Source: Rhynchopus sp. YZ270_cl-10 | Lineage: Eukaryota > Euglenozoa > Diplonemea > Diplonemida > Diplonemidae | DNA length: 64,000 nucleotides | Direction of reading: 5' to 3' | Assembly: GCA_964035575.1 (NCBI GenBank) | Contig: OZ037872.1 | Coordinates: 62,001 to 126,000, forward strand | Shown here: in pieces, positions 30,837 through 39,679 of the stretch | Numbering within the stretch: the stretch's first letter is position 1 | Layout of the letters: each line of letters opens with the position of its first letter | Notes under the pieces: generated by a model | What the model saw: the letters and a program-made list of their open reading frames with translations, nothing else | Told to the model about the DNA's origin: nothing | The model's database searches: none | Made by a program: the position numbers and the translations under genes

Positions 30837-32025
30837 TTACAGACAGGGAAGATGGCAGTCCTCAGGTTCTGCAAAGAAGGATGCAGGCAGTCTCGTTGTG
30901 TTGTACGTCGGCACGTGGAAGTCCCAGCTCTTCATATGCGACGTCATGTGCTCCAGGTACTTGACAGGGATGCGTGCACTGTCGTTGGTGGCGAAGTAGT
31001 GGTTGTCAGACATGCCCTGCTTCAGCCATTCGTCCACAGTGATGTTGTTCACCACAGACGTCCCGACGTACGAGGTGTCGGTGAACAGCCACTCGCTGCG
31101 CACAGCACCCCACACAGAAAGAACTTCGTCCTTGCAGCAGTGCTTCTCCGTCTTCAGGTAGGTATTCCCGTTGCTGGCGAAGATCACCTTGCACGGACCG
31201 CCGTCAGTCTTCTGGCTCTTGCACGAAGAGTCGCGCTGGCCTGCCTTGTGGTCCCACACCGAAGCCTTCAGGACAGCGTCAAAGTAGTAGTCAAACTCCC
31301 ACGTCGGCAGTGTCGGGTCGTCTGTCATTGTGACAGACGAGCTGAACCACATTGTGGTTGCGTTGCCACCCCAACGTGGTGCCTGAGGCCCCTCAACCTC
31401 CGCCTCTGCCTGCTGCTGCTGCTGCTCTGTCTGCTGTGAGGTCTCTCCCAACTTACCGTCCAGGTAGTGGCATGACGTGCACGACACCTTGGCTTCGTAA
31501 GTCGCGTCGGGCGACGAGAGCGGACCTGCACTGGGCATGAGTGGGAGGACTGTGCGTGCAGCCTCAAGCAGGGCACGTGCCTCTGTTGGGATGTGGTGTG
31601 CCCACTGCATGAGGACGTATGCACAGTGTCCGTCGCGTGTGGCGTTGTACTGTGCACTGTGTGTGGCATGGCGCGGCAGCCGCACTGCAGGCAGCAGCGT
31701 GCGGCGGTCCTTCTTCGCTGTGTAGAGAACGTTCAGCTCCTCAGCTGCGTGGTGCACAACCTGCGCCTCCACCGCCTCAAGCTCAGACAGACTGAACTCC
31801 TCACAGGGCTTCGCACGCCACCCACCTGTCTTCATGAACGCGTTGATTGCGAGGAACACTTCGTCCTTCGTCCCCGCAAGCAGAGGCGAGTCCGAAGACG
31901 GCCGTGCTGTGTGTGCACGCAGCAGGTCCACATGCGACACACCCAGCCCCGACACAGCGGCAGCACACACAAGCGTCAGGCACAGGCGCTGCATCATTGT
32001 CTTTATTCTATTCTCCTGCAAATAT
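30221..32025. repeat. Segmental duplication block 2, copy 1
   Basis: 1,805 bp nearly identical to 39064-40868 (offset 8,843). I found one difference, C/T at 31736. It covers the spacer and all of gene Q1, and begins in an A-hairpin remnant. Confidence 0.95.
30837..31997 (-). CDS. Secreted protein, Q family, copy Q1 (386 aa)
   Basis: Start ATG 31997 (MMQRLCLTLVCAAAVSG); an upstream start would add non-conserved residues, since homology to Q3 stops just upstream. A signal peptide is clear. The N-terminal half is helical. A CTSCHY motif lies near residue 177, then a Gln run (TEQQQQQ). The C-terminal half has paired Cys (CCKDE), several Asn-glycosylation sites (NATT, NITV, NDSA, NTTR) and ends PASFFAEPEDCHLPC. 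The order of strands and Cys in this half reminds me of ependymin-related secreted proteins, a tentative assignment. CxxCH alone does not show heme binding. Confidence 0.8.
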   Translation of the reverse strand: MMQRLCLTLVCAAAVSGLGVSHVDLLRAHTARPSSDSPLLAGTKDEVFLAINAFMKTGGWRAKPCEEFSLSELEAVEAQVVHHAAEELNVLYTAKKDRRTLLPAVRLPRHATHSAQYNATRDGHCAYVLMQWAHHIPTEARALLEAARTVLPLMPSAGPLSSPDATYEAKVSCTSCHYLDGKLGETSQQTEQQQQQAEAEVEGPQAPRWGGNATTMWFSSSVTMTDDPTLPTWEFDYYFDAVLKASVWDHKAGQRDSSCKSQKTDGGPCKVIFASNGNTYLKTEKHCCKDEVLSVWGAVRSEWLFTDTSYVGTSVVNNITVDEWLKQGMSDNHYFATNDSARIPVKYLEHMTSHMKSWDFHVPTYNTTRLPASFFAEPEDCHLPCL

Positions 32026-32523
32026 ATTTGAACATACGGGGGGTGCAGTACAATGACAAAGGTGTGGTGGGTTGTTATTCGATGAATGGGGCACTTTGGT
32101 TTGAACACAGAACAGGTGTGCAGTTGCTACAGTCAGGTCGTGAGACGACGACGATGTGTTCGAAGATATTGTGCCGTCGGGTACTGTAAAACTGTTGCAA
32201 ATACGCACAAAAATACACAAAAAAAAGATACATGCCATTAGGCCCCCGACCTCTACACAGCAACTGGGGTCAGCAGCAGTGAACGAGGTAAGGGGTCAAA
32301 ACACCAGTGAAGAAGACAAAAGACAACTCTTTGCGTAATGACATAGAAGAACAAATGGGCCTTCGTTTGTACATTCGCTATTAAAATGGCGCAGCGAACT
32401 GTGCCTTCGTAGAAGTAAAAGGATTTGCACACACAGATCCTGGGGGAGGACACTTATTTTCTTCCCCCCGGAACAACAATATGTTTTGAAATGATACAAA
32501 AAAAAAAAAAAAACACATATTAA
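31998..32523. other. Intergenic region, no gene seen
   Basis: Spacer between Q1 and the small Cys-rich gene; A-run at 32502-32514 beside the stop of the next gene. No member of the hairpin families was recognised. Confidence 0.6.
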
Positions 32524-32991
32524 TCACGCATTTTGACAGCCGGTTTGCTTGTTGCAGTGCTGCGTCATGTTGCAGATGGCGACCTCTTCTGGTTGGTATG
32601 TGTTGTAACGGTGGAGGCAGCAGGTTTCGTTCTTTGGCCAGAAGCACTTGTTGGTGAGCGCAAGGTTGTTGTTTGGGTGACAGCAGGCTTGGCCGTCTTT
32701 GCAATCACCAAGACTGGCCTTCGTGCACACCGGTGGAGTGGGTGGGGAAGGAGGCCCGGAGGCACAACTCTCTGAGGTCTTCGAACCACAGTGGTGTGTT
32801 GCCACGTTGCAGATGACGGGCGCATCGAACGTCTGGCAACAGACCTGCGTTTTGTTGTCAAAGCACTTTCCATGGTACGACACATTGTCTGAGTGGCAGC
32901 ACACCTCGTTCTCTTTGCACGGTGCAGCACAGCCGCCGTACGCTACTACCGCGGAGACACACACCACAACGAGGCAGACACTCTTCCACAT
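32524..32991 (-). CDS. Small secreted Cys-rich protein with two repeats (155 aa)
   Basis: Signal peptide MWKSVCLVVVCVSAVVAYGG. Two repeats of about 45 residues share the pattern C-x-x-x-x-x-CCH, then KCF, then x-CC, then ICN and HC (repeat 1 about residues 20-70, repeat 2 about 95-145), joined by a Pro-rich linker PPSPPTPP. Asn-glycosylation sites NVS, NKT, NET and NMT are present. The disulfide-rich layout suggests an extracellular protein, but I do not recognise the fold; WAP- or knottin-like folds are possible. It sits inside the P/Q secreted-protein array. Confidence 0.8.
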   Translation of the reverse strand: MWKSVCLVVVCVSAVVAYGGCAAPCKENEVCCHSDNVSYHGKCFDNKTQVCCQTFDAPVICNVATHHCGSKTSESCASGPPSPPTPPVCTKASLGDCKDGQACCHPNNNLALTNKCFWPKNETCCLHRYNTYQPEEVAICNMTQHCNKQTGCQNA

Positions 32992-33238
32992 CGTAAGGCT
33001 GTTTTGAGGTTCCTGGAAGGTACTGTATTGGGGGTGCGGAGGAGAAAGAGGGTCAGGTGGATGGAGGTAGTGTGGGGGGAAAAAACGTTGGTTGTATTCA
33101 ATTCTTCTAAATGTCTTCTCTCAGAAGTTGCGTGTGTTGCACAACCCTTTTATTGTGAAGAAAGAGAGAGACGTCGTCCGTTTAAAGGCGATGTTCTGTG
33201 TGTACGAAAAAAAAAAGCAAAGTAATGTTGACATATTT

Positions 33239-33322
33239 AGTGCAAAACGCCTCTGGGACGCAGGCACTGACAGAGAAACGTTTATTGAGATGAAAGTTAA
33301 GCCTTGTGTGCTTAGTCACCTA
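33239..33322 (+). repeat. B-A hairpin pair
   Basis: B part 33239-33272 (AGTGCAAAACGCCTCTGGG to GCAGGCACTGAC). A part 33280-33322 (GTTTATTGAGATGAAA, TTAAGC, CTTGTGT loop, GCTTAGTCACC). The gap is only about 7 bp. Confidence 0.75.
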
Positions 33323-33507
33323 AAAAGTGAAGCGGATGAATATGGTGCCAACCATGTGTGTAAAAAAGGGGCATGAATGATATGTTCGCAAAGAAGAGGG
33401 GCTGTGTGTGTGTGTGGTCCGCTTGATAGACCACACACCCCACTTCGTGTAAAACGGTTATGGAAAACTATCGCAATATAAAGTTAAACAACAAAGGATG
33501 AAGTTGT

Positions 33508-33671
33508 TAGTGCAAACGCCTCGGCGGACGCAGGCACTGCCACTCCATGTGGGTTATCAAAAAAACAAACAAACAAGGTATGTGTAGATCCGAAGACTGT
33601 TCAGTCACCTTAAAACAAAGAAAAGTTTATAAGATGATCCTAAGCCTCTCGTGCTTAGTCACCTTATAAAC
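33508..33671 (+). repeat. B-A hairpin pair, best-preserved A copy
   Basis: B part 33508-33546. A part 33625-33671: the outer arms GTTTATAAG and CTTATAAAC pair perfectly (9 bp), TGA pairs with TCA, and CTAAGC pairs with GCTTAG around a CTCTCGT loop. A partial extra 3' arm (GTTCAGTCACCTTAAAAC) lies between them at 33599-33615. Confidence 0.85.
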
Positions 33672-34410
33672 AAAACAACAACAGCAAACAACTTAGGTTC
33701 TTGGTGTCACCTTGAACTGCAGGGGAGGGTGTGAGGGAGGGGGGGGGTGGTGGGCACTCGTTCAACTTTGCATGTGACGGGTGCTGGCACCAGGTGAAGG
33801 GAGGAAGTGGGGGGGAAGATTACTCCGTTCATGCTGATGTTTTCGTAGTGTGTGTGCATCCTGGAAACGATGTTGTACAGTTCACGGGGTGACGTAAGCC
33901 TGTTGGGGATGTCCCCACACCAGGAGGGTTTGTTAGGGAAGTCGTGCAATGAAGTCCGCAAACCTCATAACAGATACATAACATCTTCTCGCACTGCGAT
34001 AACGGCAATCAGAAGCAAAAGGAAAGTTTGCAGTTTTCAAAAAAAAAACAAAAAAAAGACAACGTTTTCTGGAGCGAAGACCGTCTTGTATGACGGCTGC
34101 ACACCGACAGATACAAAAAAAAACGAGAGTTACATAATGCTCGGCGCGAACATCTTTCATACATGACACGAAGAAAGAAGGACGTATCACGATATGACGC
34201 GCGCATGTCTCAAAGACACATACACGTGATCACTTCAAATGGGAAATAGCTGACAGGCGCAAGCCACTGACAAATTGCTACACTCTGTCCAGTATTTCGT
34301 CTGCTCATCTCATAACTCAAGTCTCCTGGAATACCTGATAGAAAACAAACTCAAAAGAAAAATTCTGTCATGTGATAAAATACAGCATGCCTGTGTATTC
34401 ACGACTGCTC

Positions 34411-35343
34411 TCACATGAACCCACCACCCATGCCAGGTCCACCACTCCCGCACAACGGGTACACACCCTGTCCAGGGGCGCACTCGTCACAATTCTCACC
34501 TGCGTATGGCAGCAGACACATATCGCACAGAGGGCCTGACCAGTGTCCAGGGCACCACTGTGGAAGGTTGGTGGCAGGGCACTCAGTGCACTGCTGGCCA
34601 GGACCCTGTCCAACTCTGCAGTCCTGGTTCAGGCACTTCGTGTTGGCAGCATCCCACTTGCAGCGTCCGTTCGTGCGTGCAACACATGTCGATGCGTCGT
34701 CAAACTTCCCACAGTCCACACCGAACCTGTCAATACCGAACGCAAGGAACTGAGCGTCTCCAGGAAGCTGGAACGAGATCGACTCACCAGTCGCAAGCTG
34801 CGACCGGAAGCTCTTCATCTTGTGTAGTGTGGGCGAGATTCCGTTTGTGAAGCTGGGTCCGCAGCCCGTCCTCTCCCAGTCGTTGCTGAGCTGTAGCAGG
34901 CCAGGAAGCCCACCCTGAAGGGCAGGGTCGCACCCAGCACAGTTGTAGAAGAACACCCACGCATCGCAGACTTCAATCACCCCAGGTTCGTTCGGGCACG
35001 TGTACGTCACCACTGTGTCCTTCTGTGTCGTCCACGACCCGAGTGTGGTGGGCAGCCACTCCAGGAAGGCAGGTGGGTACCTCAGCTGCGAGCCAATCAG
35101 GTCCACCCATGCACCCACAGGCTCCCACAAGTACTCCAGGTGCAGCTTCCCTGGTCCTGACACAGCGGTGTTCTGCACAGCTGCAGTCCTTCCGGACACT
35201 GCGATATTGACGTTGACCTCACCAGTAGGCAGGTTTGAGCCGTGCGCTGTGTGCTCGCCTTTGTCATTCACTGGGATGTCTGCCACTGCTGCGCTCAGCA
35301 TCAACGCCAGCGCACACACCTGGATTGTGGAACCTAACGTCAT
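34411..35343 (-). CDS. Secreted Cys-rich protein, P family, copy P2 (310 aa)
   Basis: I choose ATG 35343 (MTLGSTIQVCALALML), which lines up with the P1 start and follows the shared leader; an upstream in-frame ATG at 35451 would add unrelated residues. The signal peptide, unrecognised middle domain, PSI-like and EGF-like parts are as in P1. Differences concentrate before EPVGAWVDL (HTAHGSNLPTGEVNVNIAV) and at the tail (GGPGMGGGFM). P2 is clearly diverged from P1 and P3, so it is an older copy. Confidence 0.8.
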   Translation of the reverse strand: MTLGSTIQVCALALMLSAAVADIPVNDKGEHTAHGSNLPTGEVNVNIAVSGRTAAVQNTAVSGPGKLHLEYLWEPVGAWVDLIGSQLRYPPAFLEWLPTTLGSWTTQKDTVVTYTCPNEPGVIEVCDAWVFFYNCAGCDPALQGGLPGLLQLSNDWERTGCGPSFTNGISPTLHKMKSFRSQLATGESISFQLPGDAQFLAFGIDRFGVDCGKFDDASTCVARTNGRCKWDAANTKCLNQDCRVGQGPGQQCTECPATNLPQWCPGHWSGPLCDMCLLPYAGENCDECAPGQGVYPLCGSGGPGMGGGFM

Positions 35344-35801
35344 AATATGTGCTGTGTAAGTAGTTACGGAACTGTGTGTGGATGGATGTAAGCCACAATA
35401 GAACATCAAATCAATAAATCTAAAATGGTTGTCCTTTCTTTTTGAATCCAACTACAGGCACACTTCATATCTGTATTGAGTGTAACGAATGAAAGAGCCG
35501 TCCGGTCAAGGAGGCAGGTGTTTGGAAATAGCGTCCGCAAAGGTACTGAACATGACTGCCCAGACACCTTCATGAACACATTATGAACGTATCGCAAGAA
35601 AAGCAAAGAAACGCAAAAATAAAAGCAAAGTCGAAAGCGAACAAGGCGCTGTTGTCACAGGCGCTTGCAAAGCTATCAAAACCAAAACAAACTACAAATC
35701 ACAACACACTCACCACAAAGGTTGCAACATGCAGCACAGTGTACAAAAACTACATCACGCACGTGCACGACACCGCACCGCAAGCAGCAGCGTCACTGCT
35801 C
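35344..35801. other. Spacer between P2 and P3
   Basis: No gene. It is AC-rich and A-rich (35585-35760). The copied block that carries P3 begins at about 35769. The P leader motif lies at 35353-35376. Confidence 0.6.
35353..35376 (-). promoter_or_regulatory. Conserved P-gene leader, P2 copy
   Basis: Same block as at 30070-30093 with one base changed. It is kept although the sequence around it is unrelated, which suggests a function. Confidence 0.45.
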
Positions 35802-37487
35802 TCACATGAACCCACCACCTCCACCACCCCCGCACAACGGGTACACACCCAGTCCAGGGGCGCACTCGTCGCAGTTCGCACCTCCGTAAGGCAGCAGGCA
35901 CATGTCGCACAGAGGGCCTGACCAGTGCCCAGGGCACCACTGTGGAAGGTTAGTGGCAGGGCACTCAGTGCACTGCTGGCCAGGACCCTGTCCAACTCTG
36001 CAGTCCTGGTTGATGCACTCCGTGTTGGCAGCATCCCACGAGCAGCGTCCGTTTGTGGTTGCAACACATGTGGATGCGTCGTCAAACTTCCCACAGTCCA
36101 CACCGAACCTGTCAATACCGAACGCAAGGAACTGAGCATCTCCAGGAAGCTGGAACGAGATCGACTCACCAGGCGCAAGCTGCGACCGGAAGCTCTTCAT
36201 CTTGTGCAGTGTGGGCGAGATTCCGTTTGTGAAGCTGGGTCCGCAGCCCGTCCTCTCCCAGTCGTTGCTGAGCTGTAGCAGGCCAGGAAGCCCACCCTGA
36301 AGGGCAGGGTCGCACCCAGCACAGTTGTAGAAGAACACCCACGCATCGCAGACTTCAATCACCCCAGGTTCGTTCGGGCATGTGTACGTCACCACTGTGT
36401 CCTTCTGTGTCGTCCACGACCCGAGTGTGGTGGGCAGCCACTCCAGGAAGGCAGGTGGGTACCTCAGCTGCGAGCCAATCAGGTCCACCCATGCACCCAC
36501 AGGTTCCCACAAGAACTCCAGGTGCACCCTCCCTGGTCCTGACACAGCGGTGGTCTGCACAGATGCAGTCCTTCCGAGCACAGTGGTCTCATCTGCGAAT
36601 GTGAGGATGACCTCACCAGTAGGCAGCTTTCCGTCGTGCGATACGTGGTCGCCGTTCTCGTTCACTGGGATGTCTGCCACTGCTGCGCTCAGCATCAACG
36701 TCAGCGCACACATCTTCATGCCTCCAAATGCCATGTTGTGTTGTGTAAGTAGTTAAGGAACTGTGCAGGAGGATGTAAAGAAGCACAAATACGAGAGCAG
36801 CATTAAAAATGGTCTTCTTTCTTTTGAACTACAGAGGTTCGCTATTTGTTGCATTGTGAAGAGCACAACTCTGTGGTACGTCACAAGAGCCACTCTCGTG
36901 CGTAGTCACCTAACCACAAAATCACAAAATGAATGGAAAACACTGGTCATGTGCGCTCAGACTGTATAACCAACCCCCAGGAAGCTGTGACGCGAAGTAT
37001 TAGAGCACGTACAACAATCACAAGAGGTTGCGTTCAATATGCACAAGCGCTGCATGAGGTAAATATACTCTGACCATTGCTTTGTGCGATCAAAGCAAGG
37101 CAGGTTCAAAAAAGGAAGAGGAGCAAAACATTAACAACATGTACCACACGTGCACACCCATAATACAAAGCTAGAGGTTGTGGAACACAAAGTGGATAAA
37201 AGATGAAATTGAAAAAAGCCCAGTGCACGCAATAACATGTCACTAACACGTTGCAACTCTTTTCGCAAACTGTGTAAAAAAGTGAGGTGGAAAGTGCACA
37301 CGCCTCCACAGAAACAGGCACCACAAAATAGACAAGGCAAAGATGAACGTGCTCACGGAAACACAGAACACCTTAACAAGTAAGCGGACGTTGCCACCGG
37401 AAGGCATTGGGATCTGATCAACACGGAACACAGGACACACGGAGAGAGCCCATTCCCTTGTACACAAAGGGCATGTGTTTCTCGTTC
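35769..37487. repeat. Segmental duplication block 1, copy 2
   Basis: Partner of 29097-30815. It contains P3 and the spacer up to the Q2 stop region. Confidence 0.95.
35802..36734 (-). CDS. Secreted Cys-rich protein, P family, copy P3 (310 aa)
   Basis: Protein sequence identical to P1, within the 1.7-kb duplicated block. It has the same signal peptide, PSI-like and EGF-like parts. The near-perfect DNA identity, including spacer, means the copies arose or were homogenised very recently. Confidence 0.85.
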   Translation of the reverse strand: MAFGGMKMCALTLMLSAAVADIPVNENGDHVSHDGKLPTGEVILTFADETTVLGRTASVQTTAVSGPGRVHLEFLWEPVGAWVDLIGSQLRYPPAFLEWLPTTLGSWTTQKDTVVTYTCPNEPGVIEVCDAWVFFYNCAGCDPALQGGLPGLLQLSNDWERTGCGPSFTNGISPTLHKMKSFRSQLAPGESISFQLPGDAQFLAFGIDRFGVDCGKFDDASTCVATTNGRCSWDAANTECINQDCRVGQGPGQQCTECPATNLPQWCPGHWSGPLCDMCLLPYGGANCDECAPGLGVYPLCGGGGGGGFM

Positions 37488-37500
37488 AACGCTTCGTACA
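36735..37500. other. Spacer between P3 and Q2
   Basis: Copy of 30063-30828 with few changes. It has the P leader next to P3 and an A-hairpin remnant at 36893. No gene. Confidence 0.75.
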
Positions 37501-38652
37501 TTACTGACAAGGAACATGGCAGTCCTCGGGCTGTGCAAAGAAGGATGCAGGCAGTCTTGTTGTGTTGTACGTCGGCACGTGGAAGTCCCAGCTCTTCAAA
37601 ATACCGTTTACATGCTCCATGAACCTGACGGGGATGCGTGCACTGTCGTTGGTGGCGTAGTAGTGGTTGTCGTACAGGCCCTGCTTGAACCATTGGTCAA
37701 CAGTGATGTTGTTCACCACAGACGTCCCGACGTACGAGGTGTTGGTGAACAGCCACTCGCTGCGCACAGCACCCCAAGGAGACCACAACTCGTTCTTGCA
37801 GCACTGCTTCTCAGTTTTCGCATACGCATTCCCGTCGCTGGCGAAGATCACCTTGCACGGGATGCCCTCAGGCTGTTCCTTGCACAGAGCGTCGCGCTGG
37901 CCTGCCTTGTGGTCCCACACCGAAGCCTTCAGGACAGCGTCAAAGTAGTAGTCAAACTCCCACGTCGGCAGCGTAGCATCATCAGTCATTGTGACGGACG
38001 AGCTGAACCACATTGTGGTTGCGTTGCCACCCCAACGTGGTGCCTGAGGCCCCTCAACCTCCACCTCATGCTTCTGCTCTGTCTGCTGCACAGTCTCCCC
38101 CAACTTGCCATCCTGGTAGTGGCACGACGTGCACGACACCTTGGCTTCGTAAGTCGCGTCGGGCGACGAGAGCGGACCTGCACTGGGCATGAGTGGGAGG
38201 ACTGTGCGTGCAGCCTCAAGCAGGGCACGTGCCTCTGTTGGGATGTGGTGTGCCCACTGCATGAGGACGTATGCACAGTGTCCGTCGCGTGTGGCGTTGT
38301 ACTGTGCACTGTGTGTGGCATGGCGCGGCAGCCGCACTGCAGGCAGCAGCGTGCGGCGGTCCTTCTTCGCTGTGTAGAGAACGTTCAGTTCCTCAGCTGC
38401 GTGGTGCACAACCTGCGCCTCCACCGCCTCAAGCTCAGACAGACTGAACTCCTCACAGGGCTTCGCACGCCACCCACCTGTCTTCATGAACGCGTTGATT
38501 GCGAGGAACACTTCGTCCTTCGTCCCCGCAAGCAGAGGCGAGTCCGAAGACGGCCGTGCTGTGTGTGCACGCAGCAGGTCCACATGCGACACACCCAGCC
38601 CCGACACAGCGGCAGCACACACAAGCGTCAGGCACAGGCGCTGCATTGTCAT
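37501..38652 (-). CDS. Secreted protein, Q family, copy Q2 (383 aa)
   Basis: Start ATG 38652 (MTMQRLCL) or 38646. The N-terminal half (DNA 38126-38646) is nearly identical to Q1 and Q3. The C-terminal half (37488-38125) is visibly diverged: a shorter Gln region (TEQKHEVEVEG), CKEQPEGIPCKV, and the ending AQPEDCHVPCQ. The CTSCHY motif, Cys and glycosylation sites are kept. Function as for Q1. Confidence 0.8.
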   Translation of the reverse strand: MTMQRLCLTLVCAAAVSGLGVSHVDLLRAHTARPSSDSPLLAGTKDEVFLAINAFMKTGGWRAKPCEEFSLSELEAVEAQVVHHAAEELNVLYTAKKDRRTLLPAVRLPRHATHSAQYNATRDGHCAYVLMQWAHHIPTEARALLEAARTVLPLMPSAGPLSSPDATYEAKVSCTSCHYQDGKLGETVQQTEQKHEVEVEGPQAPRWGGNATTMWFSSSVTMTDDATLPTWEFDYYFDAVLKASVWDHKAGQRDALCKEQPEGIPCKVIFASDGNAYAKTEKQCCKNELWSPWGAVRSEWLFTNTSYVGTSVVNNITVDQWFKQGLYDNHYYATNDSARIPVRFMEHVNGILKSWDFHVPTYNTTRLPASFFAQPEDCHVPCQ

Positions 38653-39679
38653 TTTGTTTGTCCCTTGAAACCTGGATTGAAACGTGTTAAACGGGGTTTT
38701 TATAGTAGACCAAATTGAGTCTTGAGTAAATCAAACAGAATCACCACCGATCACTATTTTGCCTTGAGACACGCACCAAACACGAGAACCAAAGTTTGCA
38801 ACATGAAAAGATATCGAAGGACTACGTAAAATACCCCACCGGCAACGCGGGCGAAGCTGAAGTATCTCAACTCCGTTGCTGTGCCATGTGGGTCGTGTAT
38901 CATCGGAGTCACTACGACCAACGTTCAACTGTCTTACGAACACGCCATGCTCAGGAGCTGACGGCGAATGGTATGAGCTGATCCGTACGCAGAACTGCGT
39001 GGTGGTGATGATGGTGATGGGGAGCAGACGAGAAAGAGAAACGTGGTTGAGACCACCATAATCCTCTCGTGCGTAGTCACCTAACCACAAAATCACAAAA
39101 TGAATGGAAAACACTGGTCATGTGCGCTCAGACTGTATAACCAACCCCCAGGAAGCTGTGACGCGAAGTATTAGAGCACGTACAACAATCACAAGAGGTT
39201 GCGTTCAATATGCACAAGCGCTGCATGAGGTAAATATACTCTGACCATTGCTTTGTGCGATCAAAGCAAGGCAGGTTCAAAAAAGGAAGAGGAGCAAAAC
39301 ATTAACAACATGTACCACACGTGCACACCCATAATACAAAGCTAGAGGTTGTGGAACACAAAGTGGATAAAAGATGAAATTGAAAAAAGCCCAGTGCACG
39401 CAATAACATGTCACTAACACGTTGCAACTCTTTTCGCAAACTGTGTAAAAAAGTGAGGTGGAAAGTGCACACGCCTCCACAGAAACAGGCACCACAAAAT
39501 AGACAAGGCAAAGATGAACGTGCTCACGGAAACACAAAACACCTTAACAAGTAAGCGGACGTTGCCACCGGAAGGCATTAGGATCTGATCAACACGGAAC
39601 ACAGGACACACGGAGAGAGCCCATTCCCTTGTACACAAAGGGCATGTGTTTCTCGTTCGACACTCATATCTTTATACTT
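38653..39679. other. Spacer between Q2 and Q3
   Basis: 38653-39063 is unique DNA with no convincing gene. From 39064 on, the duplicated spacer begins. A 127-codon minus-strand frame (38731-39114) runs across the join and is probably chance. Confidence 0.6.

Larger units (their letters stand above)
32992..34410. other. Intergenic region with two B-A hairpin pairs
   Basis: No gene. It contains B/A pairs at 33239-33322 and 33508-33671, a TG run at 33405-33416, a CTCC-rich stretch near 33720-33820, and A-runs near 34040-34055. Confidence 0.7.

Noticed and set aside
31450-31480. c-type heme protein from CTSCH in the Q family
   Set aside because: A single CxxCH in a Cys-rich secreted protein is not enough; no axial-ligand context or cytochrome fold is evident.
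33508-33671. C/D box or tRNA reading of the A/B hairpins
   Set aside because: GATGA and CTGA strings occur, but no proper C box (RUGAUGA), no terminal-stem arrangement, and no cloverleaf; H/ACA remains only a weak alternative.
38731-39114. 127-codon minus-strand frame
   Set aside because: It crosses the edge of a segmental duplication, lacks motifs and has no counterpart at the other copies.
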